From: Dyadobacter endophyticus
GTDB lineage: Bacteria; Bacteroidota; Bacteroidia; Cytophagales; Spirosomataceae
Reading direction: 5' to 3'
Assembly (NCBI RefSeq): GCF_014641595.1
Contig: NZ_BMIA01000001.1
Location: 620,001 to 684,000, forward strand
DNA length: 64,000 nucleotides
Part shown: positions 41,755-52,300 of the stretch, piece after piece
Numbering within the stretch: the first letter of the stretch is position 1
Layout: every line of letters begins with the position of its first letter
The notes under the pieces: generated by a model
Told to the model about the DNA's origin: nothing
Database searches by the model: none
The model's input: only the letters and a program-made list of their open reading frames with translations
Position numbers and translations under genes: made by a program

Positions 41755-44157
41755 TTAGCGCGGTACCGGCAGGTATACGATGAATGTGGCTCCTTTTCCG
41801 GGTTGACTCCGTGCGGTAATATAACCTTGGTGGTTCTGAACTACTTTTTTGCACAAAGCCAGTCCAATGCCCGAGCCCGAGAATTCACTGCGCCCGTGTA
41901 GTCGTTGGAACATCTGGAAAATGCGGTCGAGGTAAATTTCATCGAAACCAATGCCGTTATCGCTCACTTCCAGCCGAATGTATTTGTGATCCGGTAGCAA
42001 CTTTGGCAATGTTTCCTTTTCGGCTCCGTCCAAAGTCCGATATGAGAGTCTGATAACCGATTCCTGATCTGGCAGCCGGTATTTAACCGCATTACTAATC
42101 AGGTTTTGCACCAGCTGCGTAAGCTGTGAACGATTTCCCCAGACAACGGGCAGGCCCTCGACAATAATATCGGTCTTCTGCTCCTGAATTGATATTTCAA
42201 GATCCGCCAGCACCGAATCGACAACATCATCCAGTGCAACTTTTTCAAATTCGCCTTCGCGCGTGGTAAGCCGGGAATAGGCCAGTAGATCGTCGATCAT
42301 TGCCGACATTCTTTTGGAGGCATCCTGGATGCGGTTGAGCATGTACTTGCCATTTTCGTCGAGCTTGTCTGAATAGGTCAAAAGCAGGCGCGAGCCAAAC
42401 GACTGGATCTTTCGCAGCGGTTCCTGCATGTCGTGGCTGGCGGCGTAAGCAAATTGTTGCAGGTTATTGTTAGAATTCATCAGTTCGATATTGGCCTGAT
42501 GCAGCTCGTCGGTGCGCTGCCCTACACGCCGCTCCAACTCGGCGGCAAGTTGCCGGTACCGTTCTTCACTTTGTTCGAGCTCCTGGCGTGAGATGACCTG
42601 CTCGGTCACGTCGACGGCCATATCCAGGATCGCGTATACCTCGCCCTTTGCGTTTTTCAGGGGTTTGTAGGTGTAGTCGTAGTAAAATGTTTGTAGCTGG
42701 CCGTCCACCACCAGGTCAGCCCTTGCGCCTTGCTCGGAATGTGCTTCGCCGGTTTTGTAAATACGGTCCAGGATGCTGAGGAACGGCTGGCCTTCCAGCT
42801 CCGGTAACGCTTCGCGAAGCGGTTTGCCTATGATCGACCTTCCTTTACCCCAGAATTTCAGCATAGCCTCGTTGGGAATATCGATCACCATCTCTTCCCC
42901 GACAAATAACGCGGTAGCGACTGGTGCCTGTTCGATCAATGTCCGCAAATGTTCTTCATTTACTTTCAGCCGCTGTTCCGACTCGATACGGTCGGTAATG
43001 TCCATCACAATTCCCGACAGCGAAACTGCCTTGCCCAAGCTGTCGTACAAATAGCGCCCTAATACGCGCACCCAGTGCACGGAAGTGTCGTTCCAGATAA
43101 ACCGTGCCTCGTAGCGCAGCTCTCCGTTGTCCTCCGCCTCGGCATAAGCCTGGTTTCGGATGTGTATGTCGTCGGGATGAAGGCTTGCCAGGAGAATGTT
43201 CCTGGTCATGTTGGCCGACTCGCTGCCAGTAATAATCCGTGCCATCGTCGGAGAGTATATTATCTCGTTGTTAGCCAGCGTCACCATGAAAGATCCCGCT
43301 CCCGACCCTTCGATCGTCATAGCGGCTTGTTGGTCAGCCCAGGCGATTTTCTCCTGGCTGGTAATCTCTGAGGTAATCTCGCGGGAAATTCCTGAAAAGC
43401 GGATAGGTTTCCCCGATGGGTTGAAGTACGCCTGGCCAGTGCAATGTAGCCAGCGAAGTTTCCGGTCGCTGGCGCCAATAACCCGGTAACGAATATCGTA
43501 TGGCACCCTCAGCGACGGGTCTAGCGTGCGCCCGACAGCTTCCATTACCCTGGTGCGGTCATCGGGGTGGACGAACTGTATCAGGCGTTCGTAATGCATG
43601 TCTGTATCGGCCGGATAACCGTAGAGCTCCCGGCAGCGGTCGTTGAATAGCACCGTTTGATCAGCGGGATTCAGGTTCCAGGTGCCAAGTTGAGCCGCCT
43701 GGATCGCGAATGTCAGATTTTCCTCGCTTTCCTGCCGGGCTTTATCGGAGCGCAGTTGCTGGGAAATATCCATCATGGAACCTACCATTCGCACGGGCTT
43801 TCCTCCGCTCTGGATTGTGTAGCCACGGTCATGCACGTGGGCATACGAACCGTCGGCCCGCCTGAAACGGTAGAAATCGGACCAGTTGCTTTCCCCTTTT
43901 TCGATGAGTGCGTGCATCTTTTTTACCACCTGCTCCTGATCGTCAGGGTGAATGCGGTCGAACCAGGAATTGGGGCCGGCTTCAATATCTTCGGGGCGGT
44001 ACCCGAAAATTTCCTGCATGCCCTCGTTCCACCAGACGGTGCCCCTTGCCAGATCCCAGTCCCAGATTACATCATGGGTAGCTTTTGCCACAAGTTTAAA
44101 CCGCTCTATCGCCAGCAGCAGGTCATTTTTACGCTCATTAAGGGTAATATCGGTCAT
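41755..44157 (-). CDS. Soluble four-PAS sensor histidine kinase
   Basis: An 800-residue kinase starting at the ATG at 44157, which has an AGGAAG ribosome-binding sequence 12 bases upstream; a longer frame to 44205 is rejected. No transmembrane helix is seen, so it senses a cytosolic signal. Four PAS domains occupy about residues 15-130, 145-260, 270-390 and 410-530; each contains the FGYRPE- or YGYPAD-type core and a PAC tail such as MVGSMMDIS. A coiled linker leads to HisKA (FAYAASHDMQEPLRKIQSF) and HATPase (NLISNAVKYR, DNGIGFDEIY, GSGIGLALCKKVV). No partner regulator is nearby. The signal is unknown. Confidence 0.92.
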   Translation of the reverse strand: MTDITLNERKNDLLLAIERFKLVAKATHDVIWDWDLARGTVWWNEGMQEIFGYRPEDIEAGPNSWFDRIHPDDQEQVVKKMHALIEKGESNWSDFYRFRRADGSYAHVHDRGYTIQSGGKPVRMVGSMMDISQQLRSDKARQESEENLTFAIQAAQLGTWNLNPADQTVLFNDRCRELYGYPADTDMHYERLIQFVHPDDRTRVMEAVGRTLDPSLRVPYDIRYRVIGASDRKLRWLHCTGQAYFNPSGKPIRFSGISREITSEITSQEKIAWADQQAAMTIEGSGAGSFMVTLANNEIIYSPTMARIITGSESANMTRNILLASLHPDDIHIRNQAYAEAEDNGELRYEARFIWNDTSVHWVRVLGRYLYDSLGKAVSLSGIVMDITDRIESEQRLKVNEEHLRTLIEQAPVATALFVGEEMVIDIPNEAMLKFWGKGRSIIGKPLREALPELEGQPFLSILDRIYKTGEAHSEQGARADLVVDGQLQTFYYDYTYKPLKNAKGEVYAILDMAVDVTEQVISRQELEQSEERYRQLAAELERRVGQRTDELHQANIELMNSNNNLQQFAYAASHDMQEPLRKIQSFGSRLLLTYSDKLDENGKYMLNRIQDASKRMSAMIDDLLAYSRLTTREGEFEKVALDDVVDSVLADLEISIQEQKTDIIVEGLPVVWGNRSQLTQLVQNLISNAVKYRLPDQESVIRLSYRTLDGAEKETLPKLLPDHKYIRLEVSDNGIGFDEIYLDRIFQMFQRLHGRSEFSGSGIGLALCKKVVQNHQGYITARSQPGKGATFIVYLPVPR

Positions 44158-44337
44158 TGGTAAAACTTCCTCAGGTTTACGTTTGCGCCAATTATTGGCC
44201 GTCACACGTTGTGAAAATACAGATATTAAGCTAAATGCAATGGCGAGTTACTTATAGGGACCATTCAGTAAAAACCTCCCTTAAATCTCTTTAACCATCA
44301 TAAGAAAAAAGTGTACTAGCATCAAACCTACCGTGCC

Positions 44338-44976
44338 ATGAGGAAACTCCTGTTCTATTTTTCCTTCCCTGTTGCCGTGGCATTTGCCGGCTGCATTATG
44401 ATCCAACCCCAAAAACCGGCGGCTCTTTTCGATGGGAAAACATTCCGTGGGTGGGAAGGAGATACCGTCAAAACCTGGAAAATTGAAAATGGCAGCATTG
44501 CCGGAGGCTCGCTGGAAGAGAACGTGCCGCATAACGAATTCCTGTGTACGCGGAAGCAGTATTCCAATTTCATATTGAAGGTTAAGTTTAAACTGACGGG
44601 TCACGAAGGCTTTATCAATACAGGTGTTCAGTTTCACAGTATTCGATTGCAAAACCCGGCCTATGAAATGACTGGCTACCAGGCCGACCTGGGTGATAAA
44701 TACTGGGCAAGCCTTTACGACGAATCGAGGCGGAATAAGACCCTGATCGCACCCGATTCTGCGTTGATCGAGAAAATCGTGAAGCGAAATGACTGGAATA
44801 ATTACGAAGTGCACAGCCGCAACGGCCACATTCAGCTGTTTTTGAACGGTACAAAAACGGTCGATTACACCGAGCCCGACAAATCTATCCCGCAAAAAGG
44901 GCTTATTGGCCTGCAAATCCACGGCGGCGGAAAGGCGAAGGTGTTTTACAAGGATATTATTATTGAAGAGCTTTAA
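44338..44976 (+). CDS. DUF1080 lipoprotein (3-keto-disaccharide hydrolase family)
   Basis: A 212-residue lipoprotein: the signal peptide ends with the lipobox AFAGC near residue 19. The DUF1080 beta-sandwich carries the usual strands: ALFDGKTFRGWEGD, WKIENGSIAGG, FILKVKFKLTGHEGFINTGVQFHS, YQADLGDKYWASLYDE and a final GLIGLQIHGGGKAKVFYKDI. Family members include enzymes that cleave 3-keto-disaccharides produced by Gfo/Idh/MocA-type dehydrogenases; such a dehydrogenase lies 670 bases downstream across the opposite-strand DinB gene. Placement at the outer or inner membrane face is inferred from the lipobox. Confidence 0.86.
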   Translation: MRKLLFYFSFPVAVAFAGCIMIQPQKPAALFDGKTFRGWEGDTVKTWKIENGSIAGGSLEENVPHNEFLCTRKQYSNFILKVKFKLTGHEGFINTGVQFHSIRLQNPAYEMTGYQADLGDKYWASLYDESRRNKTLIAPDSALIEKIVKRNDWNNYEVHSRNGHIQLFLNGTKTVDYTEPDKSIPQKGLIGLQIHGGGKAKVFYKDIIIEEL

Positions 44977-44981
44977 TAGCA

Positions 44982-45028
44982 GAGAAGTTGTATCAAAATG
45001 AGCTTAATCACATTTGATACAACCTCTT
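44982..45028. terminator. Bidirectional terminator between convergent genes
   Basis: GTTGTATCAAA (44987-44997) pairs with TTTGATACAAC (45013-45023), with a mismatch and outer pairs beyond, and T-rich flanks on both strands. It lies between DUF1080 and DinB. Confidence 0.75.
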
Positions 45029-45037
45029 TGAAATGCC

Positions 45038-45520
45038 TTACTTCCAGATTCCCAGTAAACGCCGGGCTACGACAATCTCTGCAATGTGATAGGAATTGTG
45101 GTCGGCAATCAGCATGGCTTCTCGGACGATATTCTGCCCGCTACCCCACGGCAAAGGACTGAAAAGGTCCTTTTCTTCATCTTGTAACAGTCGAAAAAAA
45201 CGTTGCTGATCGTCCCCGATCTCCTTTACACTGTTTTCCCATTGCTCGTCGCTTACATCGTCGGTCGGCTCCGGCCAGTATTCGTCGGGCCAGATGAGCG
45301 TTTTATAATCTCTCGATAGTGAAAAATCGACAATATCCTTCTGAGCGATCCGGATGTGTTCAACGAGTTGCCAGATGCTGTATGGCAGGTTGTCGGGTAT
45401 CGTCGTCCGCAGGTGGGCGGGAATGCCGGCAAGGGCTTCTCCAAGCGTAACGTGCGCGTTTCCGCCCTTGATGAGGTCGGTCAATTCATTAATCAGTTTT
45501 TTTCGCTGGTCGGCGTGCAT
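45038..45520 (-). CDS. DinB superfamily protein
   Basis: A 160-residue four-helix-bundle protein of the DinB/YfiT type. The metal-ligand positions are visible: H in VEHIRIAQKDIVDF and the HxxxxH-type pair in LIADHNSYHIAEIVVAR. SIWQLVEH is the usual family motif. Family members include thiol transferases (bacillithiol or glutathione dependent), but many have no known function. It is a single gene convergent with DUF1080. Confidence 0.85.
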   Translation of the reverse strand: MHADQRKKLINELTDLIKGGNAHVTLGEALAGIPAHLRTTIPDNLPYSIWQLVEHIRIAQKDIVDFSLSRDYKTLIWPDEYWPEPTDDVSDEQWENSVKEIGDDQQRFFRLLQDEEKDLFSPLPWGSGQNIVREAMLIADHNSYHIAEIVVARRLLGIWK

Positions 45521-45649
45521 GGAACGTTAGTTAATTAGTAGGGTGGGGAATAAGGTAGCAAAATGTACATATTTTTGATTTACCGGCGCAACAAATCCTG
45601 AATTGTTTAAATTAGGGGATCATCTTCTTAAACCTTTGAAATTCTTCAA

Positions 45650-47029
45650 ATGAAGCCTAACCGCCGTAGTTTTCTCAAAAATGTAACAGCAGCGTCTGCA
45701 CTGTTAGCCACGGAAAGTATTGCCAAGCCATTTCACATTATTAAGGACCTCAAAAAGATCAGTCCTAATGACAAAATTCGTTTCGCGACGATCGGGATGG
45801 GTATCCAGGGGCACAGCGATACAAAAGCGGCGTTGCGCAGCTCTCAGGATGTCGAGTTCGTCGCCGCTGCCGACTTGTACGACGGCCGTCTTACCCGCGT
45901 GAAAGAGCTTTACGGAAAGGACATTTTCACGACCCGCGACTATCGCCAGATCCTTGAAAGGAAGGATATCGATGCGGTGCTTATCGTAACGCCCGATCAT
46001 TGGCACGACCACATTACCAAAGCTGCATTGCAGGCGGGAAAGAATGTGTATTGCGAAAAGCCGATGGTACATCATATTAATGAAGGATTATCGGTGATTG
46101 ACGCCTGGAAAAAGTCGGGTAAAACCATGCAGGTAGGCAGCCAGCGAATCAGCTCGGCGTCTTTTAAGGAAGCCAAGCGCCTTTTTCAGGCAGGGGAGAT
46201 CGGAGAAATTAATTATGTAGAATCCAATAACGACCGTTTTAATGCCATCGGCGCATGGAACTACTCTATCCCAACCGATGCTTCGCCCAGCACTGTTGAC
46301 TGGGATACCTATCTGGGCGACGCGCCCAAGCGAGCATTCGATGCGAAACGGTTTTTCCGGTGGAGAAACTACCAGGATTATGGTACAGGCGTGGGCGGTG
46401 ATCTTTTTGTGCACCTTATCACCGGCGTGCATTTCGTGACCAATTCGCTGGGCCCCGAGCGCGTGATGTCATCGGGAGAGCTCAGCTATTGGAAAGATGG
46501 CCGCGATGTGCCCGACGTACTCGTGTCGATCCTGGATTATCCAAAAACCGATATTCACGCCAATTTCCAGATGGTACTCCGTGTGAATTTCGCCAATGCA
46601 GGCGCTATTGCCAACAATACCCGAATTATCGGAACAGAAGGGCAAATCGAATTCACGGAAAACAACCTTGTACTAACGAAAAAGAAATTGTCGAAAGCGC
46701 CTGGTATGGGAGGGTACGATAGCTTCAATACCTTCTCGGAAGCGCAGCAGAAGGAATTTAAAAAGCAATATGATGCCCAATATCCCGAAGATACCCGGAA
46801 AGCAGAGCCGGTAAAGGAAGTGCGGTTCGAGGCTCCGAAAGAAGATGATGCACATGCCAACCATTTCAGGGACTTCTTCGAAAATGTGAAAAAGGGCAGC
46901 GTAGGTACCGTTGAAGATCCGGTGTTCGGCTTTCGCGCGGCGGCTCCGGTGCTGGCCTGTAATGAGAGTTATTTCAGCAAGAAGATCGTTCACTGGGACC
47001 CGGTGGCCATGAAGATGAAGAAGAAATAA
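45650..47029 (+). CDS. Gfo/Idh/MocA family oxidoreductase with Tat leader
   Basis: A 459-residue dehydrogenase. The leader has a twin-arginine motif (NRRSFLKNVTAASALLA), so it is exported folded with its cofactor. The Rossmann motif is GMGIQGHSDTK near residue 51; the cofactor-side motif EKP is present (KNVYCEKPMVHH); the C-terminal domain contains GGDLFVHLITGVHFV with the active-site histidines. It is longer than the paralogue at 10222 (387). A hairpin terminator at 47043-47075 follows the gene. Together with DUF1080 and the TIM-barrel proteins it fits 3-keto-glycoside metabolism, an inference from families. Confidence 0.9.
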   Translation: MKPNRRSFLKNVTAASALLATESIAKPFHIIKDLKKISPNDKIRFATIGMGIQGHSDTKAALRSSQDVEFVAAADLYDGRLTRVKELYGKDIFTTRDYRQILERKDIDAVLIVTPDHWHDHITKAALQAGKNVYCEKPMVHHINEGLSVIDAWKKSGKTMQVGSQRISSASFKEAKRLFQAGEIGEINYVESNNDRFNAIGAWNYSIPTDASPSTVDWDTYLGDAPKRAFDAKRFFRWRNYQDYGTGVGGDLFVHLITGVHFVTNSLGPERVMSSGELSYWKDGRDVPDVLVSILDYPKTDIHANFQMVLRVNFANAGAIANNTRIIGTEGQIEFTENNLVLTKKKLSKAPGMGGYDSFNTFSEAQQKEFKKQYDAQYPEDTRKAEPVKEVRFEAPKEDDAHANHFRDFFENVKKGSVGTVEDPVFGFRAAAPVLACNESYFSKKIVHWDPVAMKMKKK

Positions 47030-47042
47030 AACCTTCATACAG

Positions 47043-47075
47043 AGCGGGAGATGCACAACGTCTCCCGCTTTTCTT
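47043..47075 (+). terminator. Rho-independent terminator
   Basis: AGCGGGAGA (47043-47051) pairs with TCTCCCGCT (47061-47069), a 9-bp perfect stem with a 9-base loop, followed by a T-rich run. It separates the Gfo/Idh/MocA gene from the esterase. Confidence 0.88.
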
Positions 47076-47105
47076 GTTTCCAACCCTAATCCAACTGTTC
47101 CTGGT

Positions 47106-47966
47106 ATGAAGATCATATCTACGATCGCGCTGGCCGCGTTGCTAGCCATTCCTGCGCTTGCCCAGACGGGTAAAGTGCTCGACAATCTGTCGGTGCCATC
47201 CAAGCTGCTCAAATCCGAAAGGAAATTTGCCGTATACCTGCCGCCCGACTACGCCACTTCCGAGCGGAGCTATCCCGTGATGTACCTGCTCCACGGCGCG
47301 GGCGATGATCACACCGGCTGGGTGCAGTTCGGAGAGGTGCTGCACATCGCCGACAAGGCCATTAGTGAAGGCGACGCCACTCCGATGATTATCGTGATGC
47401 CCGATGCAAACACGGGCAGGAGAGGGTATTTCAATGATGTGAAGGGCGACTGGAACTACGAGGACTTCTTCTTCACCGAGCTGATGCCGTATGTCGAAAA
47501 GAAGTTCCGTATAAAAGGAGAAAAGCGGTTCAGGGCCATTGCCGGGTTGTCGATGGGCGGCGGGGGCAGTTTTATGTACGCGTTGCATCACCCCGAATTG
47601 TTTTCCTCGGCATGTCCGCTCAGCGCATCTACCGGCCCGATTACCCTGGACGATGCCAAGAAGAATCTGATCAGAAATAACCCCAGTATCGCCGATTCTA
47701 CCGTAGAACGATACTACAACCGCCATAGTGCATTGGCATTGATCAACAACATTGCCGAGGACCAGAAGAAAGCTGTCCGCTGGTATATCGATTGCGGCGA
47801 TGATGACTTCCTGTACGAAGGCAACAGTCTTGTTCATATCGCATTGCGAAAAAAAGAAGTGCCGCACGAGTTCCGTGTACGCGAGGGCGGGCACACGTGG
47901 ACCTACTGGCGCGAATCGCTGCCGGAGGTGCTTGCGTTTGTTTCCAAAGCATTTCATCAGTACTGA
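47106..47966 (+). CDS. Secreted alpha/beta-hydrolase esterase (esterase D type)
   Basis: A 286-residue enzyme with a signal peptide (IALAALLAIPALAQ). The nucleophile elbow is GLSMGG with S149. An acid residue probably lies in WYIDCGDDDF and the catalytic histidine is in REGGHTWTYWRE near residue 263. LLHGAGDDHTGW gives the oxyanion strand. It belongs to the esterase/feruloyl-esterase branch and would release acyl groups from sugars or polysaccharides in the periplasm. The KduD-like SDR starts 5 bases after this stop. Confidence 0.88.
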   Translation: MKIISTIALAALLAIPALAQTGKVLDNLSVPSKLLKSERKFAVYLPPDYATSERSYPVMYLLHGAGDDHTGWVQFGEVLHIADKAISEGDATPMIIVMPDANTGRRGYFNDVKGDWNYEDFFFTELMPYVEKKFRIKGEKRFRAIAGLSMGGGGSFMYALHHPELFSSACPLSASTGPITLDDAKKNLIRNNPSIADSTVERYYNRHSALALINNIAEDQKKAVRWYIDCGDDDFLYEGNSLVHIALRKKEVPHEFRVREGGHTWTYWRESLPEVLAFVSKAFHQY

Positions 47967-47971
47967 TCGCC

Positions 47972-48757
47972 ATGGTGCAGGACGTTTTACCCGGTATCAA
48001 ACAATTTGACCTCACCGGGAAGGTCGCCATTGTCACGGGAGGCTCCAAAGGGCTCGGGTTGGCCATGGCGGCCGGCCTGGCCTCTGCGGGATGTGATATT
48101 TTGCTGGTCAACAGAAGCGCAGTGGACGGCGAGCGTAGCGCTGCCGAACTGTGCATCTCTTTCGGTACGCGCGTGCTTTCCTATGCGGCCGACATTACCA
48201 GCGAAGAGCAGGTAAATGCGATGGTAGCATTTGCATTGGATAGTTTCGGCAAGATCGATATTCTCATCAACAGCGCTGGTATCAATATCCGCGGGCCTAT
48301 CGACGAATTAACGTCTTCGGATTTCAAACATGTGATGGATGTGAATGTGACCGGTACCTGGCTGGCATGCCGGGCTGTTGCACCGCATATGAAAGCGCGG
48401 CACAAGGGCCGCATTATCAACCTGGCCAGCACGCTGGGCCTCGTCGGACTGGCGAACCGTACACCCTACACGGCAAGCAAGGGTGCCATTGTGCAAATGA
48501 CCCGTGCGCTGGCGCTGGAACTTGCCCCATTCGACATCATGGTAAACGCTATATGCCCCGGCCCATTCCTGACCGAAATGAATATTCCGATTGCCGAAAG
48601 CGACGACGCCCGCGATATCATCCTTGGCGCCACGGCGCTGCGCCGCTGGGGGCATCTGCATGAAATTCAGGGTGCTGCCATATTTCTGGCCAGCGAGGCA
48701 GCCAGCTACATGGTCGGCTCGATCCTTGCGGTCGATGGCGGATGGACGGCACGTTAA
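47972..48757 (+). CDS. KduD/gluconate 5-dehydrogenase-like SDR
   Basis: A 261-residue classical SDR; the ATG at 47972 is 5 bases after the esterase stop, and the longer frame from 47897 overlaps that gene without support. The cofactor motif TGGSKGLG, NSAG (INSAGINIRG), the serine in NLASTLGL and YTASK make up the active site, and SILAVDGGWTAR closes the protein. The KduD or gluconate 5-dehydrogenase branch is likely from FDLTGKVAIVTGGSKGLG. It forms a two-gene unit with the esterase. Confidence 0.88.
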   Translation: MVQDVLPGIKQFDLTGKVAIVTGGSKGLGLAMAAGLASAGCDILLVNRSAVDGERSAAELCISFGTRVLSYAADITSEEQVNAMVAFALDSFGKIDILINSAGINIRGPIDELTSSDFKHVMDVNVTGTWLACRAVAPHMKARHKGRIINLASTLGLVGLANRTPYTASKGAIVQMTRALALELAPFDIMVNAICPGPFLTEMNIPIAESDDARDIILGATALRRWGHLHEIQGAAIFLASEAASYMVGSILAVDGGWTAR

Positions 48758-49320
48758 TCACTTTTTAATCTGTAAAATATAATTTTTAAAAGATCTATTC
48801 GTTGTCGATCCTACCGGTGCTGACGTAGCTGCAAAAATCAGGTAAGTTTCTGCAAAATTGCTATTGATATTCCGACAATCGCCGTTTCCATGTAATGGAA
48901 GCGGTTTTTTGTTGCCTATGTAACTAGTTGCTGCGTATAGAGACCGGTTAGTAATATACGTTAAGTAACTACTGGTTATTTTCCAAGAAAACATAGTCAG
49001 AAAGCAGGAATCCTTGTTTATGTGAATAATTTCATATCTTTTTGTACATCCGGTTACTCACATCGTTCCATTCGGTACTGCCGGATTAGAAAATATAACA
49101 TTTTCGAGTTAAGCCCTTTTTTCTAGTATAACAAACACCCGTACCGGTTACGAGCGATGGATTGGAAATTGGATTTTAATGAGTAATAGTAAGACAAATT
49201 GTGTAAGGCCGACACTTCTCTGACTTGTTGAAAAACAAGGACTTATATACTAATCGTGGTTGTAATATCTTTTCATTTTTTTATAATTTTTTAACTATTT
49301 ACTATCTATCTACTTAATCT
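48758..49320. other. 563-base non-coding region upstream of susC
   Basis: No ORF that I can support. It holds a strong intrinsic terminator at 48882-48910 and an AT-rich leader before susC. No consensus TTTG/TAnnTTTG pair is found; TATCTTTT at 49266-49273 is one mismatch from a -7 box but lacks a -33 partner. Confidence 0.6.
48882..48910 (+). terminator. Rho-independent terminator, 125 bases after the SDR stop
   Basis: A 10-bp stem with one G-T pair (CCGTTTCCAT at 48882-48891 with ATGGAAGCGG at 48895-48904), loop GTA, then TTTTTT. Its distance from the SDR stop leaves a long 3' untranslated region. Confidence 0.88.
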
Positions 49321-52300
49321 ATGAGGATTTCTGAACGGGAAAAGTACCGGAGCCTAACACGGTATTTTTACTCCCTTCTTCTGACCCTGTTGGTCATGAC
49401 CGGTGCATACGCTCAGGATGTAACGGTGAAGGGAAAAGTGAATGATGAGCAGGGGCAGGGACTGCCCGGCGTGAGTGTCCTGGTAAAAGGGACGTCGGCG
49501 GGTACGGTCACAGACGTCGAAGGTAACTACACGGTGAATGCGCCGGGTACGGCAACGCTCGTATTTTCTTTCATCGGCTACATTACGCAGGAAATTCCGG
49601 TAGGGAGCAAAACCAGCCTGGATGTGAAAATGGCAACGGATACCAAAGCACTCGACGAAGTTGTGGTAGTGGGTTATGGTACTGCCAAGAAAGCTACCCT
49701 GACCGGCTCGGTAACGGCCGTGAAAGGTGCTGAATTGCAAAAAGCACCTTCGACGAACCTTTCGAATACATTGGGAGGGCGTTTGCCGGGTGTTTCTGCG
49801 GTACAATCGAGCGGGGAACCTGGTTACGATGGCTCGGCGATCCGTATCCGCGGTACCAACTCCCTCGGTAACAGCAATGCGCTGATCGTTGTGGATGGAG
49901 TGCCCAATCGTTCGGGTGGTCTCGACCGTCTGAACCCTGCCGACATCGAGAGTATTTCGGTACTGAAAGATGCGGCTGCGGCGATTTACGGCTCACGCGC
50001 GGGTAATGGGGTTATCCTCATCACGACAAAACGCGGAAAGAGCGGCAAGCCACAGCTTTCTTACGACTTGAACCTGGGTATCGCACAGCCTACGCGCACA
50101 CCGCAGATGTCGAATGCAGCCGAATACGCGACTATCCGTAACGAGTTGCAGATCTACGACAACCTTCCGGTAGGACAGTGGCAGGGTGCGTTGCAGGGCT
50201 TCAATACCAATGGCTCGTACACCCGCACTGACAATGGCAATGTGCTAAGCGCCGTGTTTACGCCAAACGACCTTCAAAAATTCCGCGACGGTTCCGACCC
50301 GCTGACCCACCCGAATACCGACTGGTACGGCTCGGTGATCCGCAACTGGTCGCCGCAGCAGCGCCACAATCTTCAATTGACCGGCGGTAGCGAAAATATC
50401 AAATACCTTGCTTCATTGGGTTATATCAATCAGGATGGTAACTATGTGAATTCGGCAACGGGTTACAAGCAGTACGACATGCGTGTGAACCTCGATACGA
50501 AAATCAACAAATACGTGACCGCCAAACTGGGCGTAGTATTACGTGAAGAATTCCGTCGTTTCCCAAATGGCGGTGGCGCGGGCGATATCTTCCGTATGCT
50601 GATGCGCGGTAAACCTACCGAAATCGCCATCTGGCCGGACGGTCGTCCCGGTCCCGACATCGAGAACGGACAGAACCCTGCGGTAATTACAACCAATACA
50701 ACTGGGTACAACAACGACAAACGTGATTACATCCAGACCAACGGCCAACTGGACATCGATATCCCTGGCGTACCAGGTCTGAAAGTAACCGCAATGGCCG
50801 CTGTTGATAAGCAATTGCGCCGCCAGAAGTCATTCCAAAAGCCGTGGACGCTTTATTACTGGGATAAAAAGACTTACGAGGCGGATGGAACAACGCCCCT
50901 GTTGACGGGAACGGTACGTTCGACGTTCAACGATCCGCGTTTGACGGAAACTTCTTCACAAGAGCTTTCGATCCAGCTGATGGGCCAGGCTTCTTACGAG
51001 AAGTCGTTCGGCTCGCACAACTTCAATGCCATGGTGGGTGTGCAGCGCGAAACCGTAGACGCCGATGGTTTCTTCGCATATCGCCGTTACTTCATCTCTC
51101 CGGTTGTCGACCAGCTTTTCGCTGGTGGTACGCCTGAGCAGAACATCGGTAACTCGGGTACCAACAATGGTGATTTGTACAAACGTGCACGTTTGAGCTA
51201 TTTCGGTCGTGTAGGTTACAACTTCAAAGAGAAATATCTCGCCGAATTCCTTTGGCGTAATGATTATTCATGGGTGTTCCCGAAAAACGGCCGCTCGGGT
51301 TTCTTCCCGGGGGTATCAGCCGGTTGGCGTATTTCCGAAGAAGGGTTCTGGAAAAACAATATCCGTTTCGTCAACAACGTGAAACTCCGTGCATCGTGGG
51401 GACAAATGGGTGCTGAGCCGTATTTGCTTGGTACTGAAACATTGGCTGAATACCAATATTTGAACACCATGGGCTTTGGTACCTATATCGTGAACGACCA
51501 GGTTGTTAAAACGCTGCTTGAATCGCGTGTGGCCAACAACAACTTCACCTGGGAAGTTGCCAACAATACCAACTTCGGTATTGAGGGTACCTTGTGGAAA
51601 GACCGTATCGCATTCGAAATCGACTACTTTATCAATAACCGTTCGAAAATCCTGATCCCGATGACGGGTTCAACTCCTTCTACGGCCGGTATCGATGGCA
51701 AGCTTCCTCCTGTAAACCTGGGTAAGCTGCAAAACAAAGGTTTTGAATTCAAGGTGAGCTACGATGGTTCTGTCGACAACTTTACCTACTCGGTGGGTGT
51801 GAATGGTGGTTATGCCAAAAACACCATCAAATACTGGAACGAAACGCCGGGAATTCCTTCTTACCAGACAACAACCGGCCGTCCCTACCAGGCATTTCTC
51901 GCCTACCAATATGACGGCGTTTTCCGCGATCAGGCTGATATTGATGCCAACAAGATCGATTACAGTGGTATCACAGGTACGCTTCGTCCGGGCGACATGA
52001 AGTTCAAGGATGTGAGCGGCGATGGTAAAATCACCAAGGATGACATGATGCGTTCGGAAAAAACCAACCGTCCGCAATTCACCGGTGGTGTGAACATCAA
52101 CCTCGGCTACAAAGCATTCGATCTGTCTATCCTGTTCCAGGGTGCTGCGGGTGGTTTGCAATACGTGGGCCAGACAGAATCGGGCGACATTGGTAACTAT
52201 CTGAAATACGCTTACGACCACCGCTGGACGATCGACAACCCAAGCTCGACAGACCCGCGCCTGGCTAACCGTAACAACACTTACTATACCAACCTCACGA

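Noticed and set aside
45570..45577. TATTTTTG as a promoter of the second Gfo/Idh/MocA gene
   Set aside because: A perfect -7 box, but no TTTG-like element lies 17-23 bases upstream and the distance to the ATG is over 70 bases.
47142..47957. Minus-strand ORF of 271 codons
   Set aside because: Opposite the esterase coding sequence, whose catalytic motifs are clear; the antisense product is rich in H, V and Q without a domain.
49266..49273. TATCTTTT as the susC promoter
   Set aside because: One mismatch in the -7 box and no -33 element; the leader is too AT-rich for such a partial match to count.
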